From Kiloniellales bacterium (GTDB taxonomy: Bacteria; Pseudomonadota; Alphaproteobacteria; Kiloniellales; JAKSBE01): DNA of 24,340 nucleotides. Shown here one piece after another: positions 1 through 7,847 of the stretch. The notes below the pieces were generated by a model. That model did no database searches and had not been told where the DNA came from. It worked only from the letters and a program-made list of their open reading frames with translations. The stretch spans positions 1-24,340 of the forward strand of contig JASJAL010000074.1 in NCBI GenBank assembly GCA_030067055.1, written 5' to 3'. Every line of letters starts with the position of its first letter. Within the stretch, counting starts at the first letter, position 1. The translations under genes and the position numbers were made by a program.

Positions 1-1
1 C

Positions 2-544
2 CAGCAAATGGCGGTGGTCCGCGAGACCGAGCCCGAGGCGGTCAGCCTGGCTTTACGAGAGTTCTGTCCAGACGCCGCGGCGGAGCCTGCGGCCGGCGAG
101 TTCTTCGCCTGGCTGCAAGCGCGCGGGACCTTCGCCCAGTACATTCTCTACTCGGACGAGGAGGTCCTGCGCTTCGACGATCTGATCCGCCGTGGCGTGA
201 TCCCCGATGGGCCGCGTTTCGTGCTTTTCGTCCTCGGCCGCTACACTCCGGACCAGACCTCGCAGCCCAGGGACTTGCTACCCTTTATCGCCGCGAACCG
301 GGCCGGGCACACCTGGATGGTCTGCGCCTTCGGCGCGCGCGAGGCGGCCTGCGCGGTGGCCGCCGCGGCCCTGGGCGGACACGCCCGGGTTGGCTTCGAG
401 AACAACCTCTTCCTGCCGGCCGGGATCCAGGCCGCCGACAACGCCTGCCTGGTCGCGGCGGCGGCCCGGGGCATTGCCGCGATCGGCCGCCCGCTGGCCG
501 CGGCCGCCGCAGCTCGGGCTCTGATGGCGGGCAAGTCCGCCTGA
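2..544 (+). CDS. BKACE family protein (beta-keto acid cleavage enzyme), 5'-truncated by window start
   Basis: This is the C-terminal part of a 3-keto-5-aminohexanoate cleavage (Kce/BKACE, DUF849) protein. Family enzymes are zinc-dependent and condense a beta-keto acid with acetyl-CoA, giving acetoacetate and a CoA ester. The frame is open to the window edge, and the first ATG at position 8 is probably internal, since family members have about 270-310 residues and only about 180 are visible. Seen in the sequence: a FVLFVLGRY strand near residue 71 from that ATG, and a late RVGFENNLFLPAG motif whose Glu (about residue 131) matches the Glu of the family RVGxEDN motif. The expected Asp is Asn here. 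The N-terminal zinc-binding histidines lie outside the window. It sits 321 bp upstream of the TAXI receptor gene on the same strand. Substrate specificity cannot be told. Family assignment is firm. Confidence 0.85.
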   Translation, partial: QQMAVVRETEPEAVSLALREFCPDAAAEPAAGEFFAWLQARGTFAQYILYSDEEVLRFDDLIRRGVIPDGPRFVLFVLGRYTPDQTSQPRDLLPFIAANRAGHTWMVCAFGAREAACAVAAAALGGHARVGFENNLFLPAGIQAADNACLVAAAARGIAAIGRPLAAAAAARALMAGKSA

Positions 545-865
545 GGCCAATTCTGCAGCGGGTTGCCGGGTTTTTCCGGGGGTGGCAATTTCGGCGGAAT
601 AGTTGTTCAATGCCCCGGTGATAGAGGCGCGATAAGCGCTCGGTTCTTGGCAGCAGGGAGACGGTTTCTGAGCAACAGTCCGGTTGCGGTCGGGTGGCAT
701 GGCTGCCCCGGATGGCCGAACACCGGGCAGGTCATTCTTCATCGACAACGCGCGACACCGCGCAGGCGGCTCTTCGAGTTCCCTGGGCGCCTAAGTGTCA
801 TGCGTTTCGGTATTGGCAATTTGCCCCAGCACAAGGGCAGTCTGGCAATAGTCGGAGGTAACCAC
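545..865. other. Intergenic region upstream of the first TAXI receptor gene
   Basis: This stretch of 321 bases has no supported gene. An open frame on the + strand runs through it into the receptor gene, but it lacks signal-peptide-like sequence and its composition is not protein-like, so it is taken as leader. A weak stem (TTGCC at 563-567 with GGCAA at 584-588) follows the BKACE stop and could be a poor terminator. No convincing -35/-10 pair was found, although the promoter of the TAXI cluster is expected here. The only clear signal is the ribosome binding site GGAGGT at about 854-859. Confidence 0.4.
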
Positions 866-1846
866 ATGAATAAGCTGTTTGCGACGGTATGCGCAGCCGC
901 CTTGATTGGCGGCGCAACATTGACCGGAGGCGTGATCGAGGCGAAGGCCCAGCAGACCTTCGTCACCATCGGCACCGGCGGTGTCACCGGCGTCTACTAT
1001 CCAACCGGCGGCGCGATTTGCCGTCTGGTCAACAAAGGTCGGAAGAATCACGGTATTCGCTGCTCCGTCGAATCGACGGGCGGGTCCGTGTACAACCTCA
1101 ATGCCATCCGCGGCAACGAACTCGACATGGGCGTCGCGCAGTCCGACTGGCAGTATCACGCCTACAACGGCACGTCCAAATTCAAGGATCAGGGTCCCAA
1201 CAAGGATCTTCGTGCCGTTTTCTCCGTGCATCCCGAGCCCTTCACCGTCGTGGCAAGGGCGGATTCGGGGATCAAGGATTTCGCCGACCTCAAGGGCAAA
1301 CGCGTCAACATCGGCAACCCCGGCTCTGGTCAGCGTGGCACGATGGACGTCGTGATGCAGGCGCTGGGCTGGAGCAAAGGCGATTTCTCGCTGGCCTCCG
1401 AGCTGAAGTCCTCCGAGCAGGCCCAGGCGCTTTGCGACAACAAGATCGACGCCATGATCTTCACGGTCGGCCATCCCTCGGGCAGCATCAAGGAAGCGAC
1501 GACCTCCTGCGAGTCCGTGTTGGTTTCGGTCACCGGGCCGGAGATCGATAAGCTGGTGAGCGACAATGCCTTCTACCGCAAGGCAGTGATCCCGGCCGGC
1601 ATGTACACCGGCACGGATCGGGACATCGAGACCTTCGGTGTCGGCGCGACCTTCGTCTCCTCGACCGCGGTTGCCGAGGACACGATCTACAACGTGGTCA
1701 AGGCGGTCTTCGACGACTTCGACCAGTTCAAGAGGCTTCATCCCGCCTTCGCCAATCTGAAGGAAACGGAGATGATCAAGGACGGCCTTTCGGCGCCGCT
1801 CCACGACGGTGCGGCGAAGTACTACAAGGAGAAAGGCTGGATGTAA
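866..1846 (+). CDS. TRAP transporter TAXI-family solute receptor 1
   Basis: Periplasmic solute receptor (TAXI family, 326 residues), expected to capture a substrate and deliver it to the fused TRAP permease downstream. The start at 866 is chosen because GGAGGT lies six bases upstream and the protein then opens with a Sec signal peptide ([13 protein letters not shown], cleavage near AKAQ). Mature-protein hallmarks are the initial [46 protein letters not shown] and IFTVGHP. Four cysteines (after AI, in GIRCS, ALCDN and TSCES) recur in the next gene's product and may form disulfides. It is a close tandem paralogue of the receptor at 1898-2923, with about half of positions the same by eye. A hairpin directly follows the stop. 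Known TAXI ligands include glutamate and other carboxylates, but this ligand cannot be predicted. Confidence 0.95.
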   Translation: MNKLFATVCAAALIGGATLTGGVIEAKAQQTFVTIGTGGVTGVYYPTGGAICRLVNKGRKNHGIRCSVESTGGSVYNLNAIRGNELDMGVAQSDWQYHAYNGTSKFKDQGPNKDLRAVFSVHPEPFTVVARADSGIKDFADLKGKRVNIGNPGSGQRGTMDVVMQALGWSKGDFSLASELKSSEQAQALCDNKIDAMIFTVGHPSGSIKEATTSCESVLVSVTGPEIDKLVSDNAFYRKAVIPAGMYTGTDRDIETFGVGATFVSSTAVAEDTIYNVVKAVFDDFDQFKRLHPAFANLKETEMIKDGLSAPLHDGAAKYYKEKGWM

Positions 1847-1852
1847 CCTGGG

Positions 1853-1894
1853 GCCGCCGGGCGGGTCACTTTGGCCCCGCCCGGCGGCGTTTTC
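1853..1894 (+). terminator. Strong hairpin with T-rich tail between the two TAXI receptor genes
   Basis: A perfect 13-bp GC-only stem (GCCGCCGGGCGGG at 1853-1865 with its reverse complement at 1876-1888) with a 10-base loop is followed by GTTTTC. It begins six bases after the TAA of receptor 1 and ends nine bases before the ATG of receptor 2. It looks like an intrinsic terminator. In an operon it would cause partial termination and protect the 3' end of the receptor 1 message, so receptor 1 would be made in excess of the downstream genes. It also occupies the place where the ribosome binding site of receptor 2 should be. Confidence 0.8.
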
Positions 1895-1897
1895 TAT

Positions 1898-2923
1898 ATG
1901 TTCTTGAAACGCAACGCGCTTTCGAAACTTCCTCTAGGCCGGACTTCCCGCCCTGCGGCCTTGTTTACGTCCCTGATCCTGGCACTCTCTACGGGTTTCG
2001 CTGCGTCATCCACGACTGCGCAAGAGACCGTCAACATCGGCACCGGCAGCGAGGCCGGCGTCTACTATCAGGTCGGCCGCGCGCTTTGCTATCTGGCGGC
2101 ACGGGACGAGTCGCTGAAGAGCACGCCTTGCAAGGCCCTGTCGACCGCCGGCTCGATCTTCAATCTCAGGAATCTCCGCAGCGGCGCCTTGCAGATCGCC
2201 GTTGCGCAGTCCGACTGGCATTACCACGCGGTCAGGGGCAGCGGCCCCTTCGCCGAGGACGGTGCGGACGAAGGCCTGAGATCGCTGTTCTCGGTCCACG
2301 GCGAGCCCTTCACGGTGGTTGCGCGGCGCGATGCCGGGATCACCAAGCTCGAGGATCTGGTGGGCAAGCGGGTCAACATCGGCAACCCCGGCTCCGGACA
2401 GCGGGCGACCATGGAAATCGTCATGGCAGCCCTGGGCTGGGACCGCAGCGTCTTTTCGCTGGCCGACGAGCTTCCGGCGGCGCAGCAGTCGTTGGCGCTG
2501 TGCCACGACCGGGTTCAGGCCATGATTTACACGGTCGGCCATCCCAATGCCTCGGTTGGCCAGGCGGCCGGGCTCTGCGACGCAGTCATGGTCGAGGTCA
2601 GCGGTTCGGCGATCGACAAGCTGATCGCCGAGAACCCCTTCTATGCCGCCACCGAGATACCGGGCGGCATCTACGCCGGCAATTCCGAGCCGGTCACGAC
2701 CTTCGGTGTCAAAGCAACAGTGGTGACCACCGAGTCGCTCGACGAGTCGCTGGCTTACGAGATCGTGCGCAGCGTCCTCGGCGATCTGCGCCGCTTCCGT
2801 AAGATGCATCCTGCCTTCGGCGGGCTGGACGCCAACAGCATGGTTGCGGACGGTCTTTCGGCACCTCTCCACCCGGGCGCGCTGCGCTATGCCCGGGAGG
2901 CTGGTTTGCTGACTGAGGGCTGA
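1898..2923 (+). CDS. TRAP transporter TAXI-family solute receptor 2 (tandem paralogue)
   Basis: Second periplasmic TAXI receptor, 341 residues from the ATG at 1898. An earlier in-frame TTG at 1871 lies inside the terminator-like stem-loop and is disfavoured. Neither start has a clear Shine-Dalgarno sequence. The signal peptide is MFLKRNALSKL plus a hydrophobic AALFTSLILAL stretch, with cleavage near TTAQ. The mature part carries the same blocks as receptor 1: [54 protein letters not shown], and the matching cysteines. It lies 99 bp before the permease gene. Two receptors for one permease suggests either two ligand specificities or dosage control. The family call is firm and the reason for duplication is inference. 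Confidence 0.93.
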   Translation: MFLKRNALSKLPLGRTSRPAALFTSLILALSTGFAASSTTAQETVNIGTGSEAGVYYQVGRALCYLAARDESLKSTPCKALSTAGSIFNLRNLRSGALQIAVAQSDWHYHAVRGSGPFAEDGADEGLRSLFSVHGEPFTVVARRDAGITKLEDLVGKRVNIGNPGSGQRATMEIVMAALGWDRSVFSLADELPAAQQSLALCHDRVQAMIYTVGHPNASVGQAAGLCDAVMVEVSGSAIDKLIAENPFYAATEIPGGIYAGNSEPVTTFGVKATVVTTESLDESLAYEIVRSVLGDLRRFRKMHPAFGGLDANSMVADGLSAPLHPGALRYAREAGLLTEG

Positions 2924-2950
2924 TGAATCCAAAAGGCTGGGCGGTTTCCG

Positions 2951-2978
2951 GCCCCGGCTCCGGACGCCGGGTCGGGGC
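2951..2978 (+). other. GC-rich stem-loop before the TRAP permease gene
   Basis: GCCCCG (2951-2956) pairs with CGGGGC (2973-2978), and an inner CCGG/CCGG stem surrounds ACG. There is no T-run after it, so it is more likely an mRNA processing or stability element between the receptor and permease cistrons than a terminator. No function is shown. Confidence 0.4.
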
Positions 2979-3022
2979 TGCGACGATGAAAAAAGACCGA
3001 TAGACGACTGCGGGGGAAAGGG

Positions 3023-5644
3023 ATGAGCGAGGAACAGAAAAGCGATCAGGGGCTGTCCGAAGACGAACTCGAGGATCTTGTCGCTTCGACGGATACCGGC
3101 GCGCGCAACGTCGCGGGTCCGATCGGCAAGGCGCTCGCTGGCGTGGCCCTGGTCTGGTCGCTGTTTCAGCTCTGGATTGCCTCGCCCCTGCCGTTCATGG
3201 TCGGGGACATCATCCCCGTCCTCAACTCGACGCACACCCGCTCGATCCACCTGGCCTTCGCGATCTTTCTCGCCTTCATGGCCTTCCCGGCCCTGAAGGG
3301 CTCGCCCCGCGACCGGATTCCGGCCCAGGATTGGGTCATGGCTCTGCTCGGCGCCTTCTGCGCGGGCTATCTTTTCCTCTTCTACAATCAGCTGGCGGAA
3401 CGGCCGGGCCAGCCGACCACCTTCGACTTGGTGACGGCCGGCGTGGGATTGGTCCTGCTGCTCGAAGCGACGCGGCGTTCCCTGGGACCGCCACTGATGG
3501 TCGTGGCGATCATCTTCCTCGCCTACGTCTTCTTCGGTTCCTACGGCTTCATCCCCGAGGTCATCCAGTGGAAGGGTGCGACCTTCAACCGGGCGATGGA
3601 CCAGATGTGGCTGACCACCGAAGGTGTCTTCGGCATCGCGCTCGGGGTTTCGACCAGCTTCGTCTTCCTCTTCGTGCTGTTCGGGGCGCTGCTCGAGAAG
3701 GGCGGGGCCGGCAACTACTTCATTCAGTTGGCCTTCGGCCTGCTCGGTCACATGCGGGGCGGCCCGGCCAAGGCCGCGGTCCTCGCCTCGGCGATGACCG
3801 GCCTGATCTCGGGCTCCTCCATCGCCAACGTGGTGACCACCGGCGTTTTCACCATGCCGCTGATGAAGCGGGTCGGCTTCTCGCCGGAGAAGGCCGGCTC
3901 GGTCGAGGTCGCGTCCTCGGTGAACGGACAGATCATGCCGCCGGTGATGGGTGCGGCCGCATTCCTGATGGTCGAGTACGTCGGCATCCCCTACGTCGAC
4001 GTGATCAAGCACGCCTTCCTGCCGGCCGCGATCTCCTACATCGCGCTGCTCTACATCGTCCATCTGGAGGCGCTGAAAGCCAACATGCAGGGCCTGCCGA
4101 AGCCGGTCATCTCGCCGCTGAAGCAGACCTTGATCCGCACCGGGATCATCCTGTCCTCGATCGTGATCCTGGCCTGCGTGATCTATTACGGTCTGCTCGG
4201 GCTAAAGGCCGTGCTGCCGGGCCTGACCGGGGCGGTCGCGGGCGTGTTGCTGCTCCTGGTCTACATCATTCTGATCGGTTTCGCGGCGCGCTCGCCCGAT
4301 CTGGAGATGGAGGACCCCAATGCGGCGATCGTCAAGCTGCCGGTCGCGGGCCAGGTGGTGAAGACCGGCCTGCACTACCTGCTGCCGATCGTGGTGCTGG
4401 TTTGGTTCCTGATGATCGAGCAGAAGTCGCCCGGGCTCTCCGCTTTCTGGGCCTGCGCGCTTTTGATCTTCATCCTGGTGACCCAACGGCCGCTCAAGGG
4501 CTTCTTCCGCGGCCAGGGCGCCGAGATGGCCGCCAACCTGCGCCTCGGCTGGAATGAGCTGATCGAGGGCCTGATCACCGGCGCGCGCAACATGATCGGC
4601 ATTGCCGTCGCGACTGCCACGGCAGGCGTGATCGTCGGCACGGTGACCTTGACCGGCGTCGGCCAGAAGATGGCCGAGCTGGTCGAGTGGATGTCGGGCG
4701 GCAGCCTGATCCTGGGCCTGATGTTCACCGCGGTGATCAGCCTGATCCTGGGCATGGGCCTGCCGACCACGGCGAACTACATCGTGGTGTCCTCGCTGAT
4801 GGCGCCGGTCGTGGTCGAGCTGGGGGCGGCCAACGGTCTCATCGTGCCCCTGATTGCGGTGCACCTCTTCGTGTTCTACTTCGGAATCATGGCGGACGTG
4901 ACCCCGCCGGTGGGCCTGGCGTCCTTTGCCGCCGCCGCGGTGTCCGGCGGCGATCCGATCAAGACCGGCTTCACCGCGTTCTTCTATTCGCTCAGGACCG
5001 TGGCGCTGCCCTTCCTGTTCATCTTCAACACCGATCTGCTGCTGATCGACGTGACCTGGTTCCAGGGAATCTTCATCTTCGTCATTGCGACGGCGGCCAT
5101 GCTGATCTTCGCGGCCTCGACGCAGGGCTTCTTCTTCGCCCGCAGCCGGATTTGGGAATCGGTCCTGCTGTTGCTGATCGCCTTCACTCTCTTCCGTCCA
5201 GGATTCTGGCTCGACATGGTACAGAGCCCGTTCCGCCAGGTGGAGCCTTCGGAAATCGTCGCGATGGCCGACCAGGCGCCGGCCGATGGACAAGTGCGTC
5301 TCGTTGCAACCGGTGAGAACCTCGACGGAGTCGTGGTCACGACAACGGTCCAGCTCCCGCTCGGCCCGGCCGGAGACGGCGCTCTTCGTCTTGCCGAGCA
5401 GGCCGGGATCGAGATCCGGGAGGAAGACGGTAAAGTGTTGATCGACAACATAGGTTTCGGCAGCCCGGCGGAGGAAGCGGGTCTCGACTTCGACTGGGAA
5501 ATCACGAGCGTCGAGGTTCCGGCGGAGCGCTTGCCAAAGGAGATCTTCTACATCCCGGCCCTGTTGCTTCTCGGGCTGATCGTGTTGATGCAACGGCGGC
5601 GGCGACCGGCGGAGCTGGCGGCGGCACCGGCACCTGCGCAATAG
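3023..5644 (+). CDS. TRAP transporter fused permease (TAXI-associated, DctQM type with DUF3394-like C-terminus)
   Basis: Inner-membrane permease of 873 residues in which the small (DctQ-like) and large (DctM-like) TRAP subunits are fused, as is usual for TAXI systems. It would use an ion gradient to import the ligand delivered by the two receptors upstream. A hydrophilic N-terminus (about residues 1-35, rich in Asp/Glu) precedes many hydrophobic segments. The large-subunit signature includes GPAKAAVLASAMTG (from about 248), GSSIANVVTTGVF and NGQIMPPVMGAAAF (about 301-314), with a second-half repeat GMGLPTTANYIV and VTPPVGLASFAAAAV. The last 170 or so residues form a DUF3394-like extension with a PDZ-like stretch (DNIGFGSPAEEAGLDF), a final membrane helix and a RRRR tail. 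The start at 3023 is preceded by GGGGGA. The universal stress gene follows after 16 bp. Confidence 0.95.
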   Translation: MSEEQKSDQGLSEDELEDLVASTDTGARNVAGPIGKALAGVALVWSLFQLWIASPLPFMVGDIIPVLNSTHTRSIHLAFAIFLAFMAFPALKGSPRDRIPAQDWVMALLGAFCAGYLFLFYNQLAERPGQPTTFDLVTAGVGLVLLLEATRRSLGPPLMVVAIIFLAYVFFGSYGFIPEVIQWKGATFNRAMDQMWLTTEGVFGIALGVSTSFVFLFVLFGALLEKGGAGNYFIQLAFGLLGHMRGGPAKAAVLASAMTGLISGSSIANVVTTGVFTMPLMKRVGFSPEKAGSVEVASSVNGQIMPPVMGAAAFLMVEYVGIPYVDVIKHAFLPAAISYIALLYIVHLEALKANMQGLPKPVISPLKQTLIRTGIILSSIVILACVIYYGLLGLKAVLPGLTGAVAGVLLLLVYIILIGFAARSPDLEMEDPNAAIVKLPVAGQVVKTGLHYLLPIVVLVWFLMIEQKSPGLSAFWACALLIFILVTQRPLKGFFRGQGAEMAANLRLGWNELIEGLITGARNMIGIAVATATAGVIVGTVTLTGVGQKMAELVEWMSGGSLILGLMFTAVISLILGMGLPTTANYIVVSSLMAPVVVELGAANGLIVPLIAVHLFVFYFGIMADVTPPVGLASFAAAAVSGGDPIKTGFTAFFYSLRTVALPFLFIFNTDLLLIDVTWFQGIFIFVIATAAMLIFAASTQGFFFARSRIWESVLLLLIAFTLFRPGFWLDMVQSPFRQVEPSEIVAMADQAPADGQVRLVATGENLDGVVVTTTVQLPLGPAGDGALRLAEQAGIEIREEDGKVLIDNIGFGSPAEEAGLDFDWEITSVEVPAERLPKEIFYIPALLLLGLIVLMQRRRRPAELAAAPAPAQ

Positions 5645-5660
5645 CAAAGGGCGAGACCTG

Positions 5661-6089
5661 ATGTTCAAGGACATTCTTCTGCCGGTCGACCTCGGCAATG
5701 CCGAGTCGCAACGCAAGGCGGTCAAGACCGCTGTTCACCTGGCCAAGACCGCCAAGGCGCAGCTCCACGTCATGACCGTCGTCCCCGATTTCGGCCTCAG
5801 CATCGTTGGTTCCTTCTTTCCCGAAGGCTACGAGAAACACGCTCTCGACGAAGCCAGCAAGAAGCTCCACGACTTCGTCCAGGCCGAGATACCGAAGAGT
5901 GTCAAGGTGCAGCACATCGTTGGACACGGTACGATCTACGAGGAGATTCTGCGCGCCGCCAATGAACTCGGCTGCGACGTAATCATCCTTGCCTCGCACC
6001 GTCCGGAACTGAAGGACTACCTTCTCGGGCCTAACGCCGCACGAGTCGCGCGCCATGCCGCCTGCTCGGTCATGATCGTGCGCGACTAG
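5661..6089 (+). CDS. Universal stress protein (UspA family), TRAP-linked
   Basis: Single-domain cytoplasmic UspA-fold protein (142 residues) starting with the typical MFKDILLPVDLG. The usual ATP-binding pattern G-x2-G-x9-G-S/T is degenerate: the matching stretch is ASHRPELKDYLLGPN (residues 111-125), with Ala and Arg at the first two glycines and GP at the end. ATP binding is therefore uncertain. It lies 16 bp after the permease with AAAGGGCGAG upstream, so it is very likely co-transcribed. Usp genes next to TRAP permeases are known (TeaD with TeaABC, an ATP-binding regulator of ectoine uptake), so a regulatory role on this transporter is a reasonable inference. The UspA assignment is firm. 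Confidence 0.92.
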   Translation: MFKDILLPVDLGNAESQRKAVKTAVHLAKTAKAQLHVMTVVPDFGLSIVGSFFPEGYEKHALDEASKKLHDFVQAEIPKSVKVQHIVGHGTIYEEILRAANELGCDVIILASHRPELKDYLLGPNAARVARHAACSVMIVRD

Positions 6090-6096
6090 CGCAGGC

Positions 6097-6120
6097 CTTC
6101 GCCTCCGGGCTCAGGCGAAG
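6097..6120 (+). other. Short perfect stem-loop between the usp and SUMF1-like genes
   Basis: CTTCGCCT (6097-6104) and AGGCGAAG (6113-6120) form a perfect 8-bp stem around an 8-base loop. There is no T-run downstream, so it may mark the 3' end of the transporter message or separate the expression of the SUMF1-like gene, whose ATG is 15 bases further on. Confidence 0.35.
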
Positions 6121-6135
6121 AGGGACTTCGGAACG

Positions 6136-7002
6136 ATGCCGGGCAGCTGCTTCAATTTCCGGCCTCTCTCAATTCTCCTGGTGGTCGCCGCCGCTTCCAA
6201 GGTGGCGGTCGCCGCGGACCTCGAGGTGCCCGAGACGGTTCTGGTGCCGGCCGGCCCCGTGATTATCGGCTCGGACCGGGCCGAGCGAGAATATGCCTAC
6301 CGCTTGGACGAAGCGGCCTATGGCCATTCCAGGACCCGGGAATGGCTTTGGTACGAGAACGAGCCGCGGCGCCAGAAGAAGGCGACCCGCAGCTTTCGGA
6401 TCACCAAGACGCCCATCACCAATGCTCAGTACGCGGCCTTCGTCGCGGCGACCGGGCATCCGGCACCCGACGTCAATGCCACCGACTGGCGCAGCCTGCG
6501 CCTGGTCCATCCCTTCGAACGCACCCGACGCCATGCCTGGCTGGATGGCAAACCGCCGGAAGACCGCGGCCCGCATCCGGTGGTCCTGGTGAGCCATGCC
6601 GATGCTAAAGCCTACGCCGCTTGGCTGTCTGCGGAGACCGGCCTGAGTTGGCGCTTGCCAAGCGAAAGGGAGTGGGAGAAAGCGGTGCGTGGCAGCGAAG
6701 GCTGGCGTTTTCCTTGGGGCAACGAATGGGACCCCGAGCGACTGAACAGCCATGACGGGGGCCCCTTCGACACGCTGCCAGTCGGCAGCTTTCCAGAGGG
6801 CGGTAGCCCTTTCGGCTTGCTCGACGGTGCCGGCCAGGTCTTCGAGTGGACCTCGAGCGCGGCCGGCGACCTGCGCTATATCGTCAAGGGCGGTTCTTGG
6901 GACGACAGCGGCTGCGGTATCTGCCGGCCTGCGGCCCGGCATGCGCGGCCCGCCACCCTCAAGCATATCCTGATCGGCTTTCGCCTGGTGACAGAGCGGT
7001 AG
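6136..7002 (+). CDS. Exported SUMF1/FGE-sulfatase-fold protein
   Basis: 288-residue protein with a Sec signal peptide (hydrophobic residues 10-26, cleavage near AVA-AD) followed by a formylglycine-generating-enzyme fold. Fold hallmarks are VPAGPVIIGS (37-46), ITKTPITNAQYAAF (89-102), VSHADAKAYAAWLS, WRLPSEREWEKAVRG (172-186), PWGNEWDP, GLLDGAGQVFEWTS (227-240, where the usual GNVWEW is GQVFEW), KGGSW (251-255) and GFRLV at the end. Two cysteines lie at 260 and 263. Aligned by eye on the AAR after the motif, Cys260 falls where human FGE has Cys341, but the Cys336 position seems to be Trp. True formylglycine formation is thus doubtful. The family is broad (FGE, EgtB, PvdO, non-catalytic members). 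No sulfatase gene is visible. It follows usp by 46 bp. Confidence 0.85.
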   Translation: MPGSCFNFRPLSILLVVAAASKVAVAADLEVPETVLVPAGPVIIGSDRAEREYAYRLDEAAYGHSRTREWLWYENEPRRQKKATRSFRITKTPITNAQYAAFVAATGHPAPDVNATDWRSLRLVHPFERTRRHAWLDGKPPEDRGPHPVVLVSHADAKAYAAWLSAETGLSWRLPSEREWEKAVRGSEGWRFPWGNEWDPERLNSHDGGPFDTLPVGSFPEGGSPFGLLDGAGQVFEWTSSAAGDLRYIVKGGSWDDSGCGICRPAARHARPATLKHILIGFRLVTER

Positions 7003-7085
7003 AGGGGCTTGAAGCGTTGCGACCTCACGGCGAAGTCATTCGGCCGTGGCCGGACGCCGTCCTGGAAAGCTGCTAGATTTCGACG

Positions 7086-7838
7086 ATGCGCGCGGACTCC
7101 AAGACCAAACCTGCCCTCCAGCCGGATCTGGTGGATCTGGCCGCCTTGCCGCGGGACGAGATCGCCGAAATGGCCCTGGCCGGCACGGAAGTTGGGGAGA
7201 TTCGCCGCGTTCTCGGCAAGACCGGGGACAACGTCGTGGCCGAGATTCTCCGTCACCAAGGGACCTTCTACGAGTGGGACCACTACCCCTCGGGCGACGT
7301 CTATGACAGTGAGAGCCACGCGCAGTACTATTACCATGCCCATCCCGTCGACCGGCGCTTTGACGGCGAGCACGGGCATTTCCACACGTTTCTGCGGCCC
7401 AAGGGTATGCCGCCTGGGATCAGGCCTGCGCCGATCCAGGACGCGCCCATGCCGGAGGACCCCAACGACGCGCTCAGCCACCTGATCGCCATATCCATGG
7501 ACGGCGAGGGCGACCCCTTTCGACTGTTCACGGTCAACCGCTGGGTCACCGGAGAAGTCTGGTACAAGGCCGAAGACGTTTGCCGCCTGCTCGACGGCTT
7601 CACGATCGGGCACGCTCAGCCGTCCTGGCCGACCAACCGCTGGATCACGGCCATGATCACGCTCTTCAAGCCGCAGATCCGGGCGCTGGTTGCGGCCCGC
7701 GACGCCTGCGTTGCTGCCTGGGAGAGCGACCATCCGGATGGCGACACCTACGAGGATCGGGATCTCGAGGTCACCTCCTATGTCGACATCTCGGTCGAGC
7801 GGCAGCTTGACGCGGTTCGGGCGATTCTGGACGGCTGA
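7086..7838 (+). CDS. Conserved hypothetical protein (possibly DUF6969-like)
   Basis: A 250-residue soluble protein with no signal peptide or membrane segment. I do not recognise a function; the layout reminds me of the DUF6969 family, from memory only. Visible features: an Asp/Glu-rich N-terminal helical part, then a Tyr- and His-rich central stretch (EWDHYPSGDVYD, QYYYHAHPVD, EHGHFHTFLRP) that could bind metal. After that come a LIAISMDGEG strand and FRLFTVNRWVTGE, plus a C-terminal helix with YEDRDLEVTSYVDISVE. The ATG at 7086 has no strong Shine-Dalgarno, but the downstream protein composition is convincing. It ends nine bases from the convergent rhodanese gene and begins 83 bp after the SUMF1-like gene. 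It may be a separate transcription unit. Confidence 0.75.
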   Translation: MRADSKTKPALQPDLVDLAALPRDEIAEMALAGTEVGEIRRVLGKTGDNVVAEILRHQGTFYEWDHYPSGDVYDSESHAQYYYHAHPVDRRFDGEHGHFHTFLRPKGMPPGIRPAPIQDAPMPEDPNDALSHLIAISMDGEGDPFRLFTVNRWVTGEVWYKAEDVCRLLDGFTIGHAQPSWPTNRWITAMITLFKPQIRALVAARDACVAAWESDHPDGDTYEDRDLEVTSYVDISVERQLDAVRAILDG

Positions 7839-7847
7839 TCCGCGCTC

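Noticed and set aside
2986..3003. Mini open frame ATG-AAA-AAA-GAC-CGA-TAG before the permease
   Set aside because: Only five codons and no ribosome binding site; a leader-peptide role cannot be supported.
2006..4063. Very long minus-strand open frame (685 codons) opposite the TAXI receptor 2 and permease genes
   Set aside because: It is the antisense shadow of two well-supported genes in GC-rich DNA. The translation is Arg/Gly/His/Asp-rich with no domain.
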